Assembly (NCBI GenBank): GCA_963818885.1
Contig: CAWFTP010000004.1
Coordinates: forward strand, 186,001-250,000
DNA length: 64,000 nucleotides
DNA from: DATFDN01 sp963818885
GTDB taxonomy: Bacteria; Pseudomonadota; Alphaproteobacteria; Acetobacterales; Acetobacteraceae
Reading direction: 5' to 3'
In this document: positions 22,879 through 32,032 of the stretch, piece after piece
Numbering within the stretch: the stretch's first letter is position 1
How the letters are laid out: each line of letters starts with the position of its first letter
Notes under the pieces: model-generated
The model's database searches: none
The model's input: only the letters and a program-made list of their open reading frames with translations
What the model was told of the DNA's origin: nothing
Translations under genes and position numbers: made by a program

Positions 22879-24947
22879 GGCCGCATCATCCGGATGAAGC
22901 CGCGTTCGTCGATACGCGCCTGCCAGTTTGGGGGCACCAGAACCGTGCAGTCCGGCGCCTCGATCACGGCGGGCCCGGCGAGCAGCAAGCCGCCTAGCAG
23001 CCCCTCGCGCGCATGCACTTCCGCCGTGACCGTTCCGAGGCCGGGGAACACCATCTCGCGGCGGCGCACGCGCGCCGCATCCGGACGGCCGTGTTGGGCC
23101 AGCGGCACCGCGGCCAAGCGTCCGACCGCGGTCAGGCGCAGGTTGACCAGCTGCACCGCCTCCTGCGGGTTGGCATGGCCGTAGGTCTGCTCGTGACGCG
23201 CATGAAAATCGGCGGCCAGCCGTTCCAGCGTTGCCGCCGTCACCGCTCCAGCGGCGACCGGCACGGTCAACTCGTAGGCTTGGCGCACATAGCGGACGTC
23301 GGCCTGCCGCAGCAGGTCGCGCCGCTCCGACGGAATGCCAGCGTCGTCAAGGAACGCTGCACCGGCCGCCTCCATCGCCGCGACCGCGTCGGCAAGCCGG
23401 CTAGGCGCGAGGCTGCAGAGGTCGGCATAGAGCGTCCGCGACCAGTCGCGCCGCACATCGGTCGCGACCAGCCCGAGCGCGGAGAAGGCGCCCGAGGCCG
23501 GCGGCACGATCACTTCGGGGATCGCCAGTTCTTCGGCCAAGAACGCGGCATGCACAGGCCCTGCCCCGCCGAACGCCATCAGGCTGAACTCGGCCGGATC
23601 ACGGCCCCGCTCGATGGAGACGATGCGCAGCGCCTGCGCCATGTTGGCGTTGACCACCTCGACGATGCGCGCGGCGGCCCCGCGCACATCGAGACGCAGA
23701 TTGTCACCGACATGCGTGGCGACCGCCTCCCGCGCCTTACCAATGTCGATTGGCAGCCTGCCGCCGAGCAGCGCCTCCGGATCGAGATAGCCCAGCACCA
23801 GATCAGCATCAGTCACGGTCGGCTGCGTGCCGCCGTTCGCGTAGGCGGCCGGACCGGGAACCGCTCCCGCGCTGTGCGGCCCGACCTTCAGCGCCCCGCC
23901 CGGGTCCACCCACGCGATCGAGCCGCCGCCGGCGCTGACCTCGGCGAGGTCGACCACCGGCACCCGGATCGGATGGCCCGTGCCGTGCATCCAGCGATTG
24001 GCGTGACCCGCCCCGCCGACCTCGTATTCCGCGGTGACCGCGACCTCGTTCTCCACGATCAGGCTCGCCTTCGCCGTCGTGCCGCCCATGTCGAAGCTGA
24101 TGAGGTTCGGCCGCCCGAGCTGCCGCCCTGCCAGGGAAGCCGCGATCACGCCGGCGGCGGGGCCGGATTCGACAATCATCGCTGGCATCCGCAGCGCCTC
24201 CGCCACGTCGAGCACGCCGCCTCCCGAGGCCATGATATGCAGCCTCGGTAGCCCGAGCCGGGTCGTCGTGGTCTCCAGCCGGCGCAGGTAGCTAGCGAGC
24301 AGCGGGGCGACGGCGGCACAAACAGCGGTGGTGCTGGCGCGCTCGAACTCGCGGATTTCCGGCAGCACCTCACAGGAGAGGAACACGTCGACGTCCGGCA
24401 GCGCCGCGCGCAGGAGTTCGCCAACTCGGCGCTCGTGGGTATCGTTCAGGAAGGAGAACAGGAACGAGACGGCGACGGTTTGCAGCCCGGCGTCCCGGAT
24501 CGCGGCGATCACGCCGGCGAACTCGTCCTCGGCGAGCGGCGTCACGACCTGCCCCTGCGCGTCGATGCGTTCGGTTACCTCGAAGCGGTAGCGGCGCGGG
24601 ATCAGGACGGCGGGCGGGTCCTGCAGAAGATCGTAGAGATCGGCGCGGGAGGAGCGGCGCAGCTCCAGCAGGTCGCGAAAGCCGCGCGTGGCGATGAACC
24701 CCGCTTTGGCTCCCTTCTTCTCCAGCAGCGTGTTGGTGACCACGGTGGTCGCGTGCGCGAGGAGGGCGACGTCGGAGGGGCTTATGCGATGGCGCTCCAG
24801 GCCGTGGCGGATGCCCGCGGTGACGGCGTCGGCGAAATCACCCGGCGTGCTCGGGACCTTGAGGACGGCGATCCGCCCGCTCGCTTCCTCAACCATCGCC
24901 ACGTCGGTGAACGTGCCGCCGATATCGACCCCGATCCGCCAGCCCAT
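22875..24947 (-). CDS. Hydantoinase A/oxoprolinase family protein (copy 1)
   Basis: Protein of 690 residues with the ASKHA-fold nucleotide site typical of HyuA: WRIGVDIGGTFTDVAMVEE at the N-terminus, LISFDMGGTTAKASLI in the middle, AEVSAGGGSIAWVDPGG, and the domain boundary GPAAYANGGTQPTVTDADLVLG. With HyuB it should form an ATP-dependent amide or lactam hydrolase or a ketone carboxylase; the substrate is not determined by sequence. It is the first gene of a coupled minus-strand operon and lies 33 bp after the gentisate-dioxygenase-like gene. Confidence 0.9.
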   Translation of the reverse strand: MGWRIGVDIGGTFTDVAMVEEASGRIAVLKVPSTPGDFADAVTAGIRHGLERHRISPSDVALLAHATTVVTNTLLEKKGAKAGFIATRGFRDLLELRRSSRADLYDLLQDPPAVLIPRRYRFEVTERIDAQGQVVTPLAEDEFAGVIAAIRDAGLQTVAVSFLFSFLNDTHERRVGELLRAALPDVDVFLSCEVLPEIREFERASTTAVCAAVAPLLASYLRRLETTTTRLGLPRLHIMASGGGVLDVAEALRMPAMIVESGPAAGVIAASLAGRQLGRPNLISFDMGGTTAKASLIVENEVAVTAEYEVGGAGHANRWMHGTGHPIRVPVVDLAEVSAGGGSIAWVDPGGALKVGPHSAGAVPGPAAYANGGTQPTVTDADLVLGYLDPEALLGGRLPIDIGKAREAVATHVGDNLRLDVRGAAARIVEVVNANMAQALRIVSIERGRDPAEFSLMAFGGAGPVHAAFLAEELAIPEVIVPPASGAFSALGLVATDVRRDWSRTLYADLCSLAPSRLADAVAAMEAAGAAFLDDAGIPSERRDLLRQADVRYVRQAYELTVPVAAGAVTAATLERLAADFHARHEQTYGHANPQEAVQLVNLRLTAVGRLAAVPLAQHGRPDAARVRRREMVFPGLGTVTAEVHAREGLLGGLLLAGPAVIEAPDCTVLVPPNWQARIDERGFIRMMRP

Positions 24948-24980
24948 GTCCTCTCCCGCACAGCGCCGGCGGGCATCCTT

Positions 24981-26106
24981 CTACTGGGACAGGCCAGGGG
25001 CAAGGACCTCCTGATGTCCGCCGCCCTCAAGCCACTCCTCCTCGCGGTACAGGGCGAGGGCGCGCATCACCGGGAGGTCGTTGAAGCAGAACAGGCAGGC
25101 ATCGTCGGTCTCGGAGAGGTTGGCGTGCTCATGCAGCGTCCAGGACGGCAGCGCGAAGATGTCACGTTCACCCCATTCGTAGCGACGGCCGTTCATGATC
25201 GAGTATCCGCGCCCCTTCGCCACCTGATAGACGAAGCTGCCGGTATGGCGATGCGCTTTGGTCCGCTCCCCCGGCCGGAGCAATTGCATCGAGGCGCCGA
25301 TGGTCGGCATGACCGGCCCGCCGGTCAGGGGATTGACGTAGTCCATCAGGACGCCGTCGTACGGTGATCCAGCATCAACGCTCGCTGCGCGCCGCAGGGC
25401 TTGGTAGGTCTGGTCCCAGGGGAATTTCAGCAGCGGCGAATAGGGCTTGGTCCAGGCGCTGCGTGCCGCGGCCGGCTGCAGGAACCCGGCGCCGTAGAGT
25501 GCGATGCGATGCCTCCACCGGTCGCGCGACCTTCTGGCGCAAATCGGGATGCACGGCGTACGCGTTCGCGTCCAGCGCGTTAACCAGCGGAATATCCAGC
25601 CCGTCCTGCCAGATGCAGGTGGTGCCGGCGGCATCCACACCGTGCTCGTGCCAGCATCCATTCGGCGTGAGCACGAAATCGCGTGCCTCCAGCGACAATC
25701 TCTCGCCGTCGACGATCGTGTAGGCGCCCTGCCCCTCCATGATGAAGCGCAGCGCCGACGCCGCATGCCGGTGCGCCGACGCCGATTCACCAGGAGCCAT
25801 CGCCTGCACGCCGGAATAGAGGAGGCCGGCTGCCGCGCTGATCGCCCGCCCGCCCGGATTGACCAGCATGACCACGCGCCGTCCGGCCTTGTCCGGCGTC
25901 ACCAAGTCGATCGCCTTGAGCGCCGCCGGGCGCGTATCGGCGTAGCGCCAGAGCACTGGAACGGTGCTCGGGATCGGATGCCAAGGTTCGATCGCGTTGG
26001 CGACCGTCCACAAAGCGCCGAGTTCCTGCCGCTCCAGCTCCTGGTAGTAGCGGTCCAGCTCCGGCGTCTCGTCCACCTGGGCGCGGCCAGCGATGTATTC
26101 CTTCAT
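24981..26106 (-). pseudogene. Gentisate 1,2-dioxygenase-like bicupin, single frameshift
   Basis: Two-cupin ring-cleavage dioxygenase-like protein. Cupin 1 shows SAHRHAASALRFIMEGQG with the later NGCWHEHG. Cupin 2 shows KAHRHTGSFVYQVAKGRG with LPSWTLHEHANL. The first frame runs from the ATG at 26106 (MKEYIAGRAQVDETPEL) to about 25508. Near an ATCGC repeat the reading moves to a second frame (IALYGAGFLQP) that ends at 24981. The rejoined chain of about 375 residues fits gentisate or 1-hydroxy-2-naphthoate dioxygenases. It heads the hyuAB operon and diverges from the dienelactone hydrolase gene. Confidence 0.78.
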
Positions 26107-26209
26107 CGGTCCACTCCCTTGCTTTCAGCTTTCGAGCATCGTTTATGCGACTGCCACCGTCCAGCGATCCGGCGCTGGGCGCCTCAGCCAGGCCCATGGA
26201 GGGAGACCG

Positions 26210-26968
26210 ATGTCATTCTACCGAGGCATGACCTGCGAGAACGTGACCATCAAAGGCGACAAGGGAACGCCGATAACGGCTTATGTGGCGAGGCCCTCGG
26301 GTCCCGGCCCGTTTCCGGGCGTCGTGCTGATCCACCATCTGCCGGGCTGGGATGAATACTATATCGAGACGACGCGCCGGTTCGCCCATCACGGCTATCT
26401 CGCGATCTGCGCCAACCTCTACGAGCGCGAGGGTCGCGGCAGCGACGCCAACCCCGATGACGTCGCCGCCAAGGTGCGCGCCGAGGGCGGCATCGCCAAC
26501 TCCCAGATGGTGGGCGACACCGAAGCCGCCGTGAGGTGGATGCGCGCGCAGCCCGGTCACAACGGCAAGGTCGGCCTGATCGGCTCCTGCTCGGGCGGCC
26601 GGCACGCCTTCCTCTATGCCTGCCAGAAGCACGACATCGATGCCTGCGTCGAGCAGTGGGGCGGCCGGGTGGTGATGGGCAAGGAGGAGCTCAACGCCAA
26701 GACCCCCGTCGCGCCGATCGACATGACGAAGGATTTGAGCTGCCCGCTCCTCGGCATCTTCGGCAACGACGACCGCGCGCCCAGCCCCGAGCAGGTGAAC
26801 CAGCACGAAGCCGAGCTCAAGAAGCACGGCAAGAACTATGAGTTCCACCGCTACGACGGCGCCGGCCATGGCTTCTTCTACTGGCATCGCCCGCTTTACC
26901 GTCCGGAACAGGCGATGGATGCCTGGGACAAGATCTGGGCTTTCTTCCGCAAGCATCTGGCGAAGTAG
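26210..26968 (+). CDS. Dienelactone hydrolase family protein
   Basis: Protein of 252 residues with the Cys-His-Asp triad of dienelactone hydrolase: Cys127 in GSCSGG, Asp in GNDDRAPS (187-188) and His220 in DGAGHGFF. DLH enzymes open lactone intermediates of aromatic catabolism, in keeping with the divergent ring-cleavage dioxygenase gene 103 bp away. The start at 26210 is preceded by a ribosome-binding site (GGAGGGAGA). Four small genes and an ABC transporter follow in the same direction. Confidence 0.88.
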   Translation: MSFYRGMTCENVTIKGDKGTPITAYVARPSGPGPFPGVVLIHHLPGWDEYYIETTRRFAHHGYLAICANLYEREGRGSDANPDDVAAKVRAEGGIANSQMVGDTEAAVRWMRAQPGHNGKVGLIGSCSGGRHAFLYACQKHDIDACVEQWGGRVVMGKEELNAKTPVAPIDMTKDLSCPLLGIFGNDDRAPSPEQVNQHEAELKKHGKNYEFHRYDGAGHGFFYWHRPLYRPEQAMDAWDKIWAFFRKHLAK

Positions 26969-26981
26969 GAGGGGCCGGGAT

Positions 26982-27287
26982 ATGTGCACCTCGATCATCG
27001 AGATCTCCCGCGCGGCCGGCATGGCGAAACGCGGGGACCAATGGTTCCCGCTGACCCAAGCGGTGATTGCCTACGACCACGCGCGCCATGCGCCGCTCGG
27101 CGATGTCATCACCCTCGACTTCATCAACACCGACCTCGACCCTGGGGCTCGGGCGGGAATCGAGCTGACGCTGCAGACGGCCAAGGAACTGCGCGCCGCC
27201 CTTGGCCGGGCGATCGCCGCCGCCGAGTTCGAGGAGGCGGAAGTGCGGGGCAAGGGGGGCCTGCTTAGACTCTCGCCGGCGGCGTGA
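26982..27287 (+). CDS. Small DUF6295-like protein
   Basis: Protein of 101 residues from the ATG at 26982 (MCTSIIEISRAAGMAKRGDQ), 13 bp after the dienelactone hydrolase. I recognise the pattern MCTSI.E, WFPLT and YDHARHAPL, with a C-terminal amphipathic helix, as that of the DUF6295 family, whose function is unknown. The conserved Cys2 and His in YDHARHAP are the only obvious functional candidates. The recurrent position next to hydrolases suggests a metabolic accessory role. Confidence 0.62.
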   Translation: MCTSIIEISRAAGMAKRGDQWFPLTQAVIAYDHARHAPLGDVITLDFINTDLDPGARAGIELTLQTAKELRAALGRAIAAAEFEEAEVRGKGGLLRLSPAA

Positions 27288-27398
27288 TGGACAACTGCGG
27301 GCTCGGCGTTGCGACCGAGCCCGCGCCGCGCCGACCCGATTGACGCACCCGCGCCCGAACGCCACGCTGCGTCTGGAGCCGGGGAGGGCAAAGGCCGC

Positions 27399-28190
27399 AT
27401 GCAGCCGCTGCTCGCGATTCGCGGTCTGGTCAAAGCATTCGGCCCGGTCGAGGTGCTGCGCGGCGTCGACCTTTCCCTGTACGCGGGCGAGGTCCTGGCG
27501 GTGGTCGGCGATAACGGCGCCGGCAAATCCACGCTCATCAAGCACATCTCGGGCGTGTACCAGCCCGACGCCGGAGAGATCGTGCTGGAAGGCCGCCCCG
27601 TGCGGCCCGATAGCCCGGCCGCCGGACGGATGCTCGGGATCGAGACGGTGTACCAGGACCTCGCGCTCGCCGAGGACCTGTCCGTCGGCGCCAACATCTT
27701 TCTCGGCCGCGAGCCGGTGCGCCGCCTGTTCGGCTTCCTGCCGGTGGTGGACGACCGCAAGATCCAGGCGGAGACCCAGGCCCTGCTGGACCGGATCGAG
27801 ACCCGCATTCCCCGGCAGGCGCGGACCGTCTCACGCCTGTCGGGCGGCCAACGCCAGGCGGTGTCGATCGCGCGTGCGCTGTACTGGAAGGCACGGGTGG
27901 TGATCCTTGACGAGCCGACCGCCGCGCTCGCGGTCATGGAGCGCGAGCACGTGGTGGCGCTCGCCCGCCGTCTCGCCCAGGAGGGGGTGGGTGTCATCTA
28001 TATCGGCCACAACCTGATCGAGATCCTGGAGGTCGCGGACCGGATCGCGGTGATGTACCGCGGCCGGATCGTCCATGTCACCCGCGCCCAGGACACCGAT
28101 CAGCAGGAGCTGGTCGCGTACATGACCGGATATTCCGACAAGGCGCAGGCCCAAGCGGCGATCGCCGAAAACAGGGAGGAGAGGACATGA
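27399..28190 (+). CDS. Sugar-type ABC transporter ATP-binding protein (single-domain)
   Basis: Protein of 263 residues with Walker A GDNGAGKST near 36-44, signature LSGGQRQAVSIARAL, Walker B VVILDEPTAAL and the H-loop GHNLIEIL. The family is RbsA/FrcA-like, but the chain has one ATPase domain instead of two, as in FrcA-type systems. It overlaps the downstream binding-protein gene by 4 bp (ATGA). Confidence 0.88.
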   Translation: MQPLLAIRGLVKAFGPVEVLRGVDLSLYAGEVLAVVGDNGAGKSTLIKHISGVYQPDAGEIVLEGRPVRPDSPAAGRMLGIETVYQDLALAEDLSVGANIFLGREPVRRLFGFLPVVDDRKIQAETQALLDRIETRIPRQARTVSRLSGGQRQAVSIARALYWKARVVILDEPTAALAVMEREHVVALARRLAQEGVGVIYIGHNLIEILEVADRIAVMYRGRIVHVTRAQDTDQQELVAYMTGYSDKAQAQAAIAENREERT

Positions 28191-29191
28191 TGTTGAGGAA
28201 TGCTCTGCTGACAGCAACCGCAGCGGTGGCGCTCTGCATGGGCGGCGCGCACGCGCAGCAAGCGGCATCATTCCAGAACGTGCGCATCCCGGTCATCGTC
28301 AAGGCGACCACCTCGCAATACTGGGCGACGGTATTCGACGGCGCGACCGAGGCCGCCCGGATGCTGCATATCCGCATCGAAAAGCAGGGCGCGACCGCCG
28401 AGACCGATGTCGCCGGCGAGGTGAACATCATGGAGAACGCCATCGCCGCCAAGCCCACCGCGATCGTCGTCGCCGCGACCAATGCCGTGGCCCTCGCCGC
28501 GCCGATCGCCAAGGCGACCGAGGCCGGCATCCCGGTGATCATGATCGACAGCGCTGCCAGCACCGACAAATACGTGACCTTCCTCGCCACCAACAACGAG
28601 ACAGGCGGGCAAAAGGCGGCCGACGCGATGGCTTCCTGCATCAAGGCGCGCACCGGCAAGGCGGCGGGGAAGGTCGCCTACCTGACGGCGCTCGCCGGCG
28701 CGCAGTCGCTGAACGATCGCGACAAGGGCTTCGTGGAGGAGCTGAAGAAGTATCCGGGCCTGCAGATCGTCGATCACCGCGTGGGCAATAACGACGCCAG
28801 CAAGGCGCTGTCCGACTCCGAGGATCTCCTGACCAAGACCCCGGATATCGCCGGTATCTTCGCCGACAACGAGCTGGAAGGCGACGGCGCGGGCCAGGCG
28901 GTCAGCGACAAGAAGCTGGGCTCGAAGCTGTGCCTGATGGCGTTCGACACCTCCGACCAGGAGGTTCGCTTCCTGCGCGACGGCACGATCTACGGGCTGA
29001 TCGTGCAGAACCCATACATGATGGGCTACGCCGGGGTATGGGACGCTCTCGCCGCTTCGCAGGGCGTGGTGTTTCCGAAGTTCATCGACAGCGGCGTGCA
29101 CGTCGTCACCAAGGAGAACGTCGACAGCCCGGCGATGGCCGGGCTTCTCGACCCGAAGAAGTACAAGCTCACAGCGTTCACTGGTGATTGA
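28187..29191 (+). CDS. Periplasmic substrate-binding protein of a ribose-type ABC transporter
   Basis: Protein of 334 residues. A Sec signal peptide (MMLRNALLTATAAVALCMGGAHA) is followed by a type I periplasmic-binding fold (Peripla_BP_4): IPVIVKATTSQYWATVFDGA, then VIMIDSAASTDKYVTFLATNN, then GIFADNELEGDGAGQAV. It captures a sugar or sugar-like solute for the permease encoded next. The genomic setting suggests the ligand may be a substrate of the divergent catabolic operon rather than ribose. Confidence 0.87.
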   Translation: MMLRNALLTATAAVALCMGGAHAQQAASFQNVRIPVIVKATTSQYWATVFDGATEAARMLHIRIEKQGATAETDVAGEVNIMENAIAAKPTAIVVAATNAVALAAPIAKATEAGIPVIMIDSAASTDKYVTFLATNNETGGQKAADAMASCIKARTGKAAGKVAYLTALAGAQSLNDRDKGFVEELKKYPGLQIVDHRVGNNDASKALSDSEDLLTKTPDIAGIFADNELEGDGAGQAVSDKKLGSKLCLMAFDTSDQEVRFLRDGTIYGLIVQNPYMMGYAGVWDALAASQGVVFPKFIDSGVHVVTKENVDSPAMAGLLDPKKYKLTAFTGD

Positions 29192-30173
29192 CTCGGCTCT
29201 GACGCGAACAGGCGGACCGCGGCTTGCCGATCTGCGCCACCGGCTGCCGGTGGAGACGTGGGTTGCCGCCCTAACCGCGCTACTGTGGATCGTGCTTGGC
29301 TTCGCCACCCCGGTGTTCTGGAGCTCAGGCAACATCACTAACATCCTGCGCCAGGTCTCGATCCTGGCGGTCATCGCATTCGGCGAGCTGTTTTCGATCG
29401 TCCTCGCGGGAATTGACCTGTCGGTCGGCTCCGTCGCCGGGCTCGCGGGGATCGTGTTCGCCATGCTGCTGGCGAGCGGGGTGCCGATCATCCTCGGCGC
29501 CGCCGCCGCGCTTGGCGTCGGGCTGCTGATCGGCATCGTGAACGGGCTCGCCAATGTTCGGCTTGGCATACCGGCGTTCATCGTGACGCTGGCCGGGCTG
29601 CAAGGCTTTCGCGGCCTCGCGCTGCTGCTGTCGGGGGGCATGACGATATCGGGCATGCCGGCGGCGCTGCGGATCGTGTCCGACACCACGATCGTCTACG
29701 TGCCGACGCTGTTCGTCGTGATGGCGGTGATCGGGTTCGCGTCCCACTTCGTGCTGAGCCGCACGCGGATCGGACGCTACATGTACGCGTTCGGCAGCAG
29801 CCCGGAGGCGGCCTCCCGCGTCGGGATCAACGTGACCTTGGTTGTGGTGGTGGCCTATGCCGTCTCGGCCGCGTACGCTGCGATCGGCGGGATGCTGCTG
29901 GTGGCGCGCCTATCGATGGGCACGCCGACTGCCGCCGGCGGCTATGAGCTGCAGGCGATCGCCGCCGCCGTGGTGGGCGGGGCCAGCCTGTTCGGCGGTC
30001 GCGGCACGATCGCCGGCTGCTTCATCGGGGCGCTGCTGTTCACCACGCTGGGCAACGGCGCCAACCTGCTGGGCGTCGATCCGTTCTGGGAGATGGTGAT
30101 CGAGGGGTTGCTGATCGCGGCCGTGGTGTATCTGGATAATCTTCAGAAGCAGCGGCAGGCGGGACTGCGGTAG
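29184..30173 (+). CDS. Ribose-type ABC transporter permease
   Basis: Integral membrane protein of 329 residues of the RbsC/FrcC family (BPD_transp_2). Markers are GELFSIVLAGIDLSVGSVAGLAG, GIVNGLANVRLGIPAFIVTLAGL and the C-terminal AAAVVGGASLFGGRGTIAG. The GTG start overlaps the binding-protein gene by 8 bp. It completes a three-gene transporter (ATPase, binding protein, permease) and ends the operon. Confidence 0.9.
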   Translation: MIDSALTRTGGPRLADLRHRLPVETWVAALTALLWIVLGFATPVFWSSGNITNILRQVSILAVIAFGELFSIVLAGIDLSVGSVAGLAGIVFAMLLASGVPIILGAAAALGVGLLIGIVNGLANVRLGIPAFIVTLAGLQGFRGLALLLSGGMTISGMPAALRIVSDTTIVYVPTLFVVMAVIGFASHFVLSRTRIGRYMYAFGSSPEAASRVGINVTLVVVVAYAVSAAYAAIGGMLLVARLSMGTPTAAGGYELQAIAAAVVGGASLFGGRGTIAGCFIGALLFTTLGNGANLLGVDPFWEMVIEGLLIAAVVYLDNLQKQRQAGLR

Positions 30174-30337
30174 CAACCGGGTCTACTTGATGCGGCGGCG
30201 GCTGCTTCAGCACGGCGTGGACCCGGCCACCACCCACGAGCACGAGACAGGCGCGGCGCGAAGCAGCGGGCCGCCGCCCTCGAGGCATTCGCCAAGCGCC
30301 GCTATCCTGTCGCGGCGGCTACATCATACCGTCGCAC

Positions 30338-30414
30338 TGGCGGACCCGACACGATTCGAACGTGCGACCTTCGCCTTCGGAGGGCGACGCTCTATCCAGC
30401 TGAGCTACGGGTCC
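30338..30414 (-). tRNA. tRNA-Arg (CCG)
   Basis: Cloverleaf of 77 nt on the minus strand: acceptor GGACCCG/CGGGTCC, D-arm GCTCAGCTGGATAGAGC, anticodon stem TCGCC/GGCGA with loop CTCCGAA giving anticodon CCG, T-loop GTTCGAATC and an encoded CCA. No integrase gene or duplicated 3' end was found beside it. Confidence 0.95.
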
Positions 30415-30461
30415 CTCCGCCCCCTATACCCGCCCGCCGCCCTGAGCGAAAGAGCGAAGCC

Positions 30462-31025
30462 ATGCCGGAACCGCCCCGCCCGACCGTCGCCGCCTTGTTC
30501 CTCGGCTTCCTCGCGACCGGCATCTGCGGCTTCGGCGGCGTGCTGCCCTGGGCGCGGCGCAGCCTGGTGGAGCGGCGGCGCTGGCTCACCGCGAGCGAGT
30601 TCACCGACATGCTCTCGCTCTGCCAGTTCCTGCCGGGCGGCAACGTCGTGAACCTCTCGGTCGCGGTCGGGGCGCATTTCCGCGGGCTTCCCGGCGCGGT
30701 CGCGGCGTTCGCCGGGCTGATGGGGGCGCCCATGGTCGTGGTCATCGCACTCGGGCTCGTCTATGCCCGCGTCGACCAGATCCCGTCGGTGCAGCACGCC
30801 TTCGTCGGCCTCTCGGCGGCAGCGGCCGCGCTGGTCCTCGCCACCGCCTGCCGCATCGCCGCCCCGCTGCACGCGCGCCCGGTGGGGGTCGGCGTGGCGG
30901 TCGCGACCTTCGTGGGCGTCGCCGTCCTGCGCTTCCCGCTGGTCCTGGTGATCGCGGTGCTGGCGCCGGTTTCCGTGCTGCTCGCCTGGCAGGTGGAGGC
31001 GCGGCTCGCGGCTCGCCCTCGGTGA
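30462..31025 (+). CDS. ChrA-type chromate transporter, N-terminal half protein
   Basis: Membrane protein of 187 residues matching one ChrA domain: FLGFLATGICGFGGVLPWARR, then LTASEFTDMLSLCQFLPGGNVVNLSVAVG. Short-chain ChrA proteins occur as pairs of single-domain genes whose products work together. This gene and the next overlap by 4 bp (GTGA). Chromate efflux is the known role of characterised members; many homologues have no proven substrate. Confidence 0.85.
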   Translation: MPEPPRPTVAALFLGFLATGICGFGGVLPWARRSLVERRRWLTASEFTDMLSLCQFLPGGNVVNLSVAVGAHFRGLPGAVAAFAGLMGAPMVVVIALGLVYARVDQIPSVQHAFVGLSAAAAALVLATACRIAAPLHARPVGVGVAVATFVGVAVLRFPLVLVIAVLAPVSVLLAWQVEARLAARPR

Positions 31026-31549
31026 CCGGTTCGCTCACCGGCCTCGTCCAGGTCTTCGGCCAGCTCTCGCTCCTCGCCTTCGGCGGCGGCAACTCGATCC
31101 TGCCGGAGATGCAGCGCCAGGTGGTCTCGGTGCACCCCTGGATGAGCGCGCGCGACTTCGCCGCCCTCTATGCGCTCGCGCAGTCGTCGCCCGGGCCGAA
31201 CATGCTCGTCTCGACCCTGATCGGGCTGCGCGTCGCCGGGATCGGGGGCGCGATCGTCGCCACGATGGCGCTGACCCTGCCCGCCTCCGCGCTGACCTTC
31301 GTCTGCGCCCATGCCTGGAACCGGATGCGCGAGAAGCCATGGCGGGCCGTCATCCAGGCGGGCGTCATGCCGGTCACCGCGGGTCTGGTGATGGCGAGCG
31401 CGGCGCTACTGGTCCACACCACGGCGCACAACTGGCGTGCGGGCGCGCTGGTCGCGGTCGCGACATCGCTGTTCCTGGGGACGCGAATCAACCCGCTGTG
31501 GGTGCTGGCGGCGGCCGCCGGGCTCGGCGTCTCTGGGCTGCTTTCCTAG
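31022..31549 (+). CDS. ChrA-type chromate transporter, C-terminal half protein
   Basis: Membrane protein of 175 residues with the second ChrA domain: FGQLSLLAFGGGNSILPEMQR, then FAALYALAQSSPGPNMLVSTLIG. It starts with GTG overlapping the first half and is certainly co-transcribed with it. Its stop codon shares the sequence CTAG with the stop of the convergent receiver gene. Confidence 0.85.
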   Translation: MTGSLTGLVQVFGQLSLLAFGGGNSILPEMQRQVVSVHPWMSARDFAALYALAQSSPGPNMLVSTLIGLRVAGIGGAIVATMALTLPASALTFVCAHAWNRMREKPWRAVIQAGVMPVTAGLVMASAALLVHTTAHNWRAGALVAVATSLFLGTRINPLWVLAAAAGLGVSGLLS

Positions 31550-31902
31550 CAGCGCGCGGGCAAGGCAGCCCGCACCGTCCCGGCCAACGCGGCCATGGAG
31601 AAGGGCTTGGCCAGGAAGGGGCGGCCGCCGGTGCTCAGGGCTTCGATCTGGTCCATGTCGCCCGACATCAGCACGACAGGGACGCCCAGCCGGTCGGCCA
31701 GCTCGATCACCTCGGCCGCGTGCCCGCCCGGCAGCAGGCAGTCGAGCAACACGAGATCGGGCGCGTCGGCCCCGATGATCCGCATTGCCTCGGGTGCGCT
31801 CGCCCCGCACGTCACCGTATAGTCGTCGCCGAGGGCCGCAACGATCGTCTCCGCCACAAGTGGCTGATCTTCAACGACCAAGATGCGACATTGCGCCGCC
31901 AT
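31546..31902 (-). CDS. Stand-alone response-regulator receiver domain
   Basis: Protein of 118 residues containing only a CheY-like receiver. The acidic pair lies in VVEDQPL, the phospho-acceptor Asp in LVLLDCLLPGG, the Thr/Ser switch in VLMSGD and the Lys in FLAKPF. No output domain is present, so it may relay phosphate or act by protein contact. No kinase gene lies in the window. The start at 31902 is chosen at the domain boundary; a longer in-frame form to 32112 has no recognisable content. Confidence 0.83.
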   Translation of the reverse strand: MAAQCRILVVEDQPLVAETIVAALGDDYTVTCGASAPEAMRIIGADAPDLVLLDCLLPGGHAAEVIELADRLGVPVVLMSGDMDQIEALSTGGRPFLAKPFSMAALAGTVRAALPARC

Positions 31903-32032
31903 CCGCCTCAACCTGCTGGTATTCAAACGTGAAATGAGCACTTTAGTGCGGCCGATGCAAACGCAATCGCGCCGCCCACCAGCCCGTCCGGCTCCCCTTT
32001 CGCAGCCCGGCCGATCTTGCCAGGATCGCGGC

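Noticed and set aside
30338..30414. tRNA-Arg as an integration site for a genomic island
   Set aside because: No integrase gene and no duplicated tRNA 3' end were found on either side within the window.
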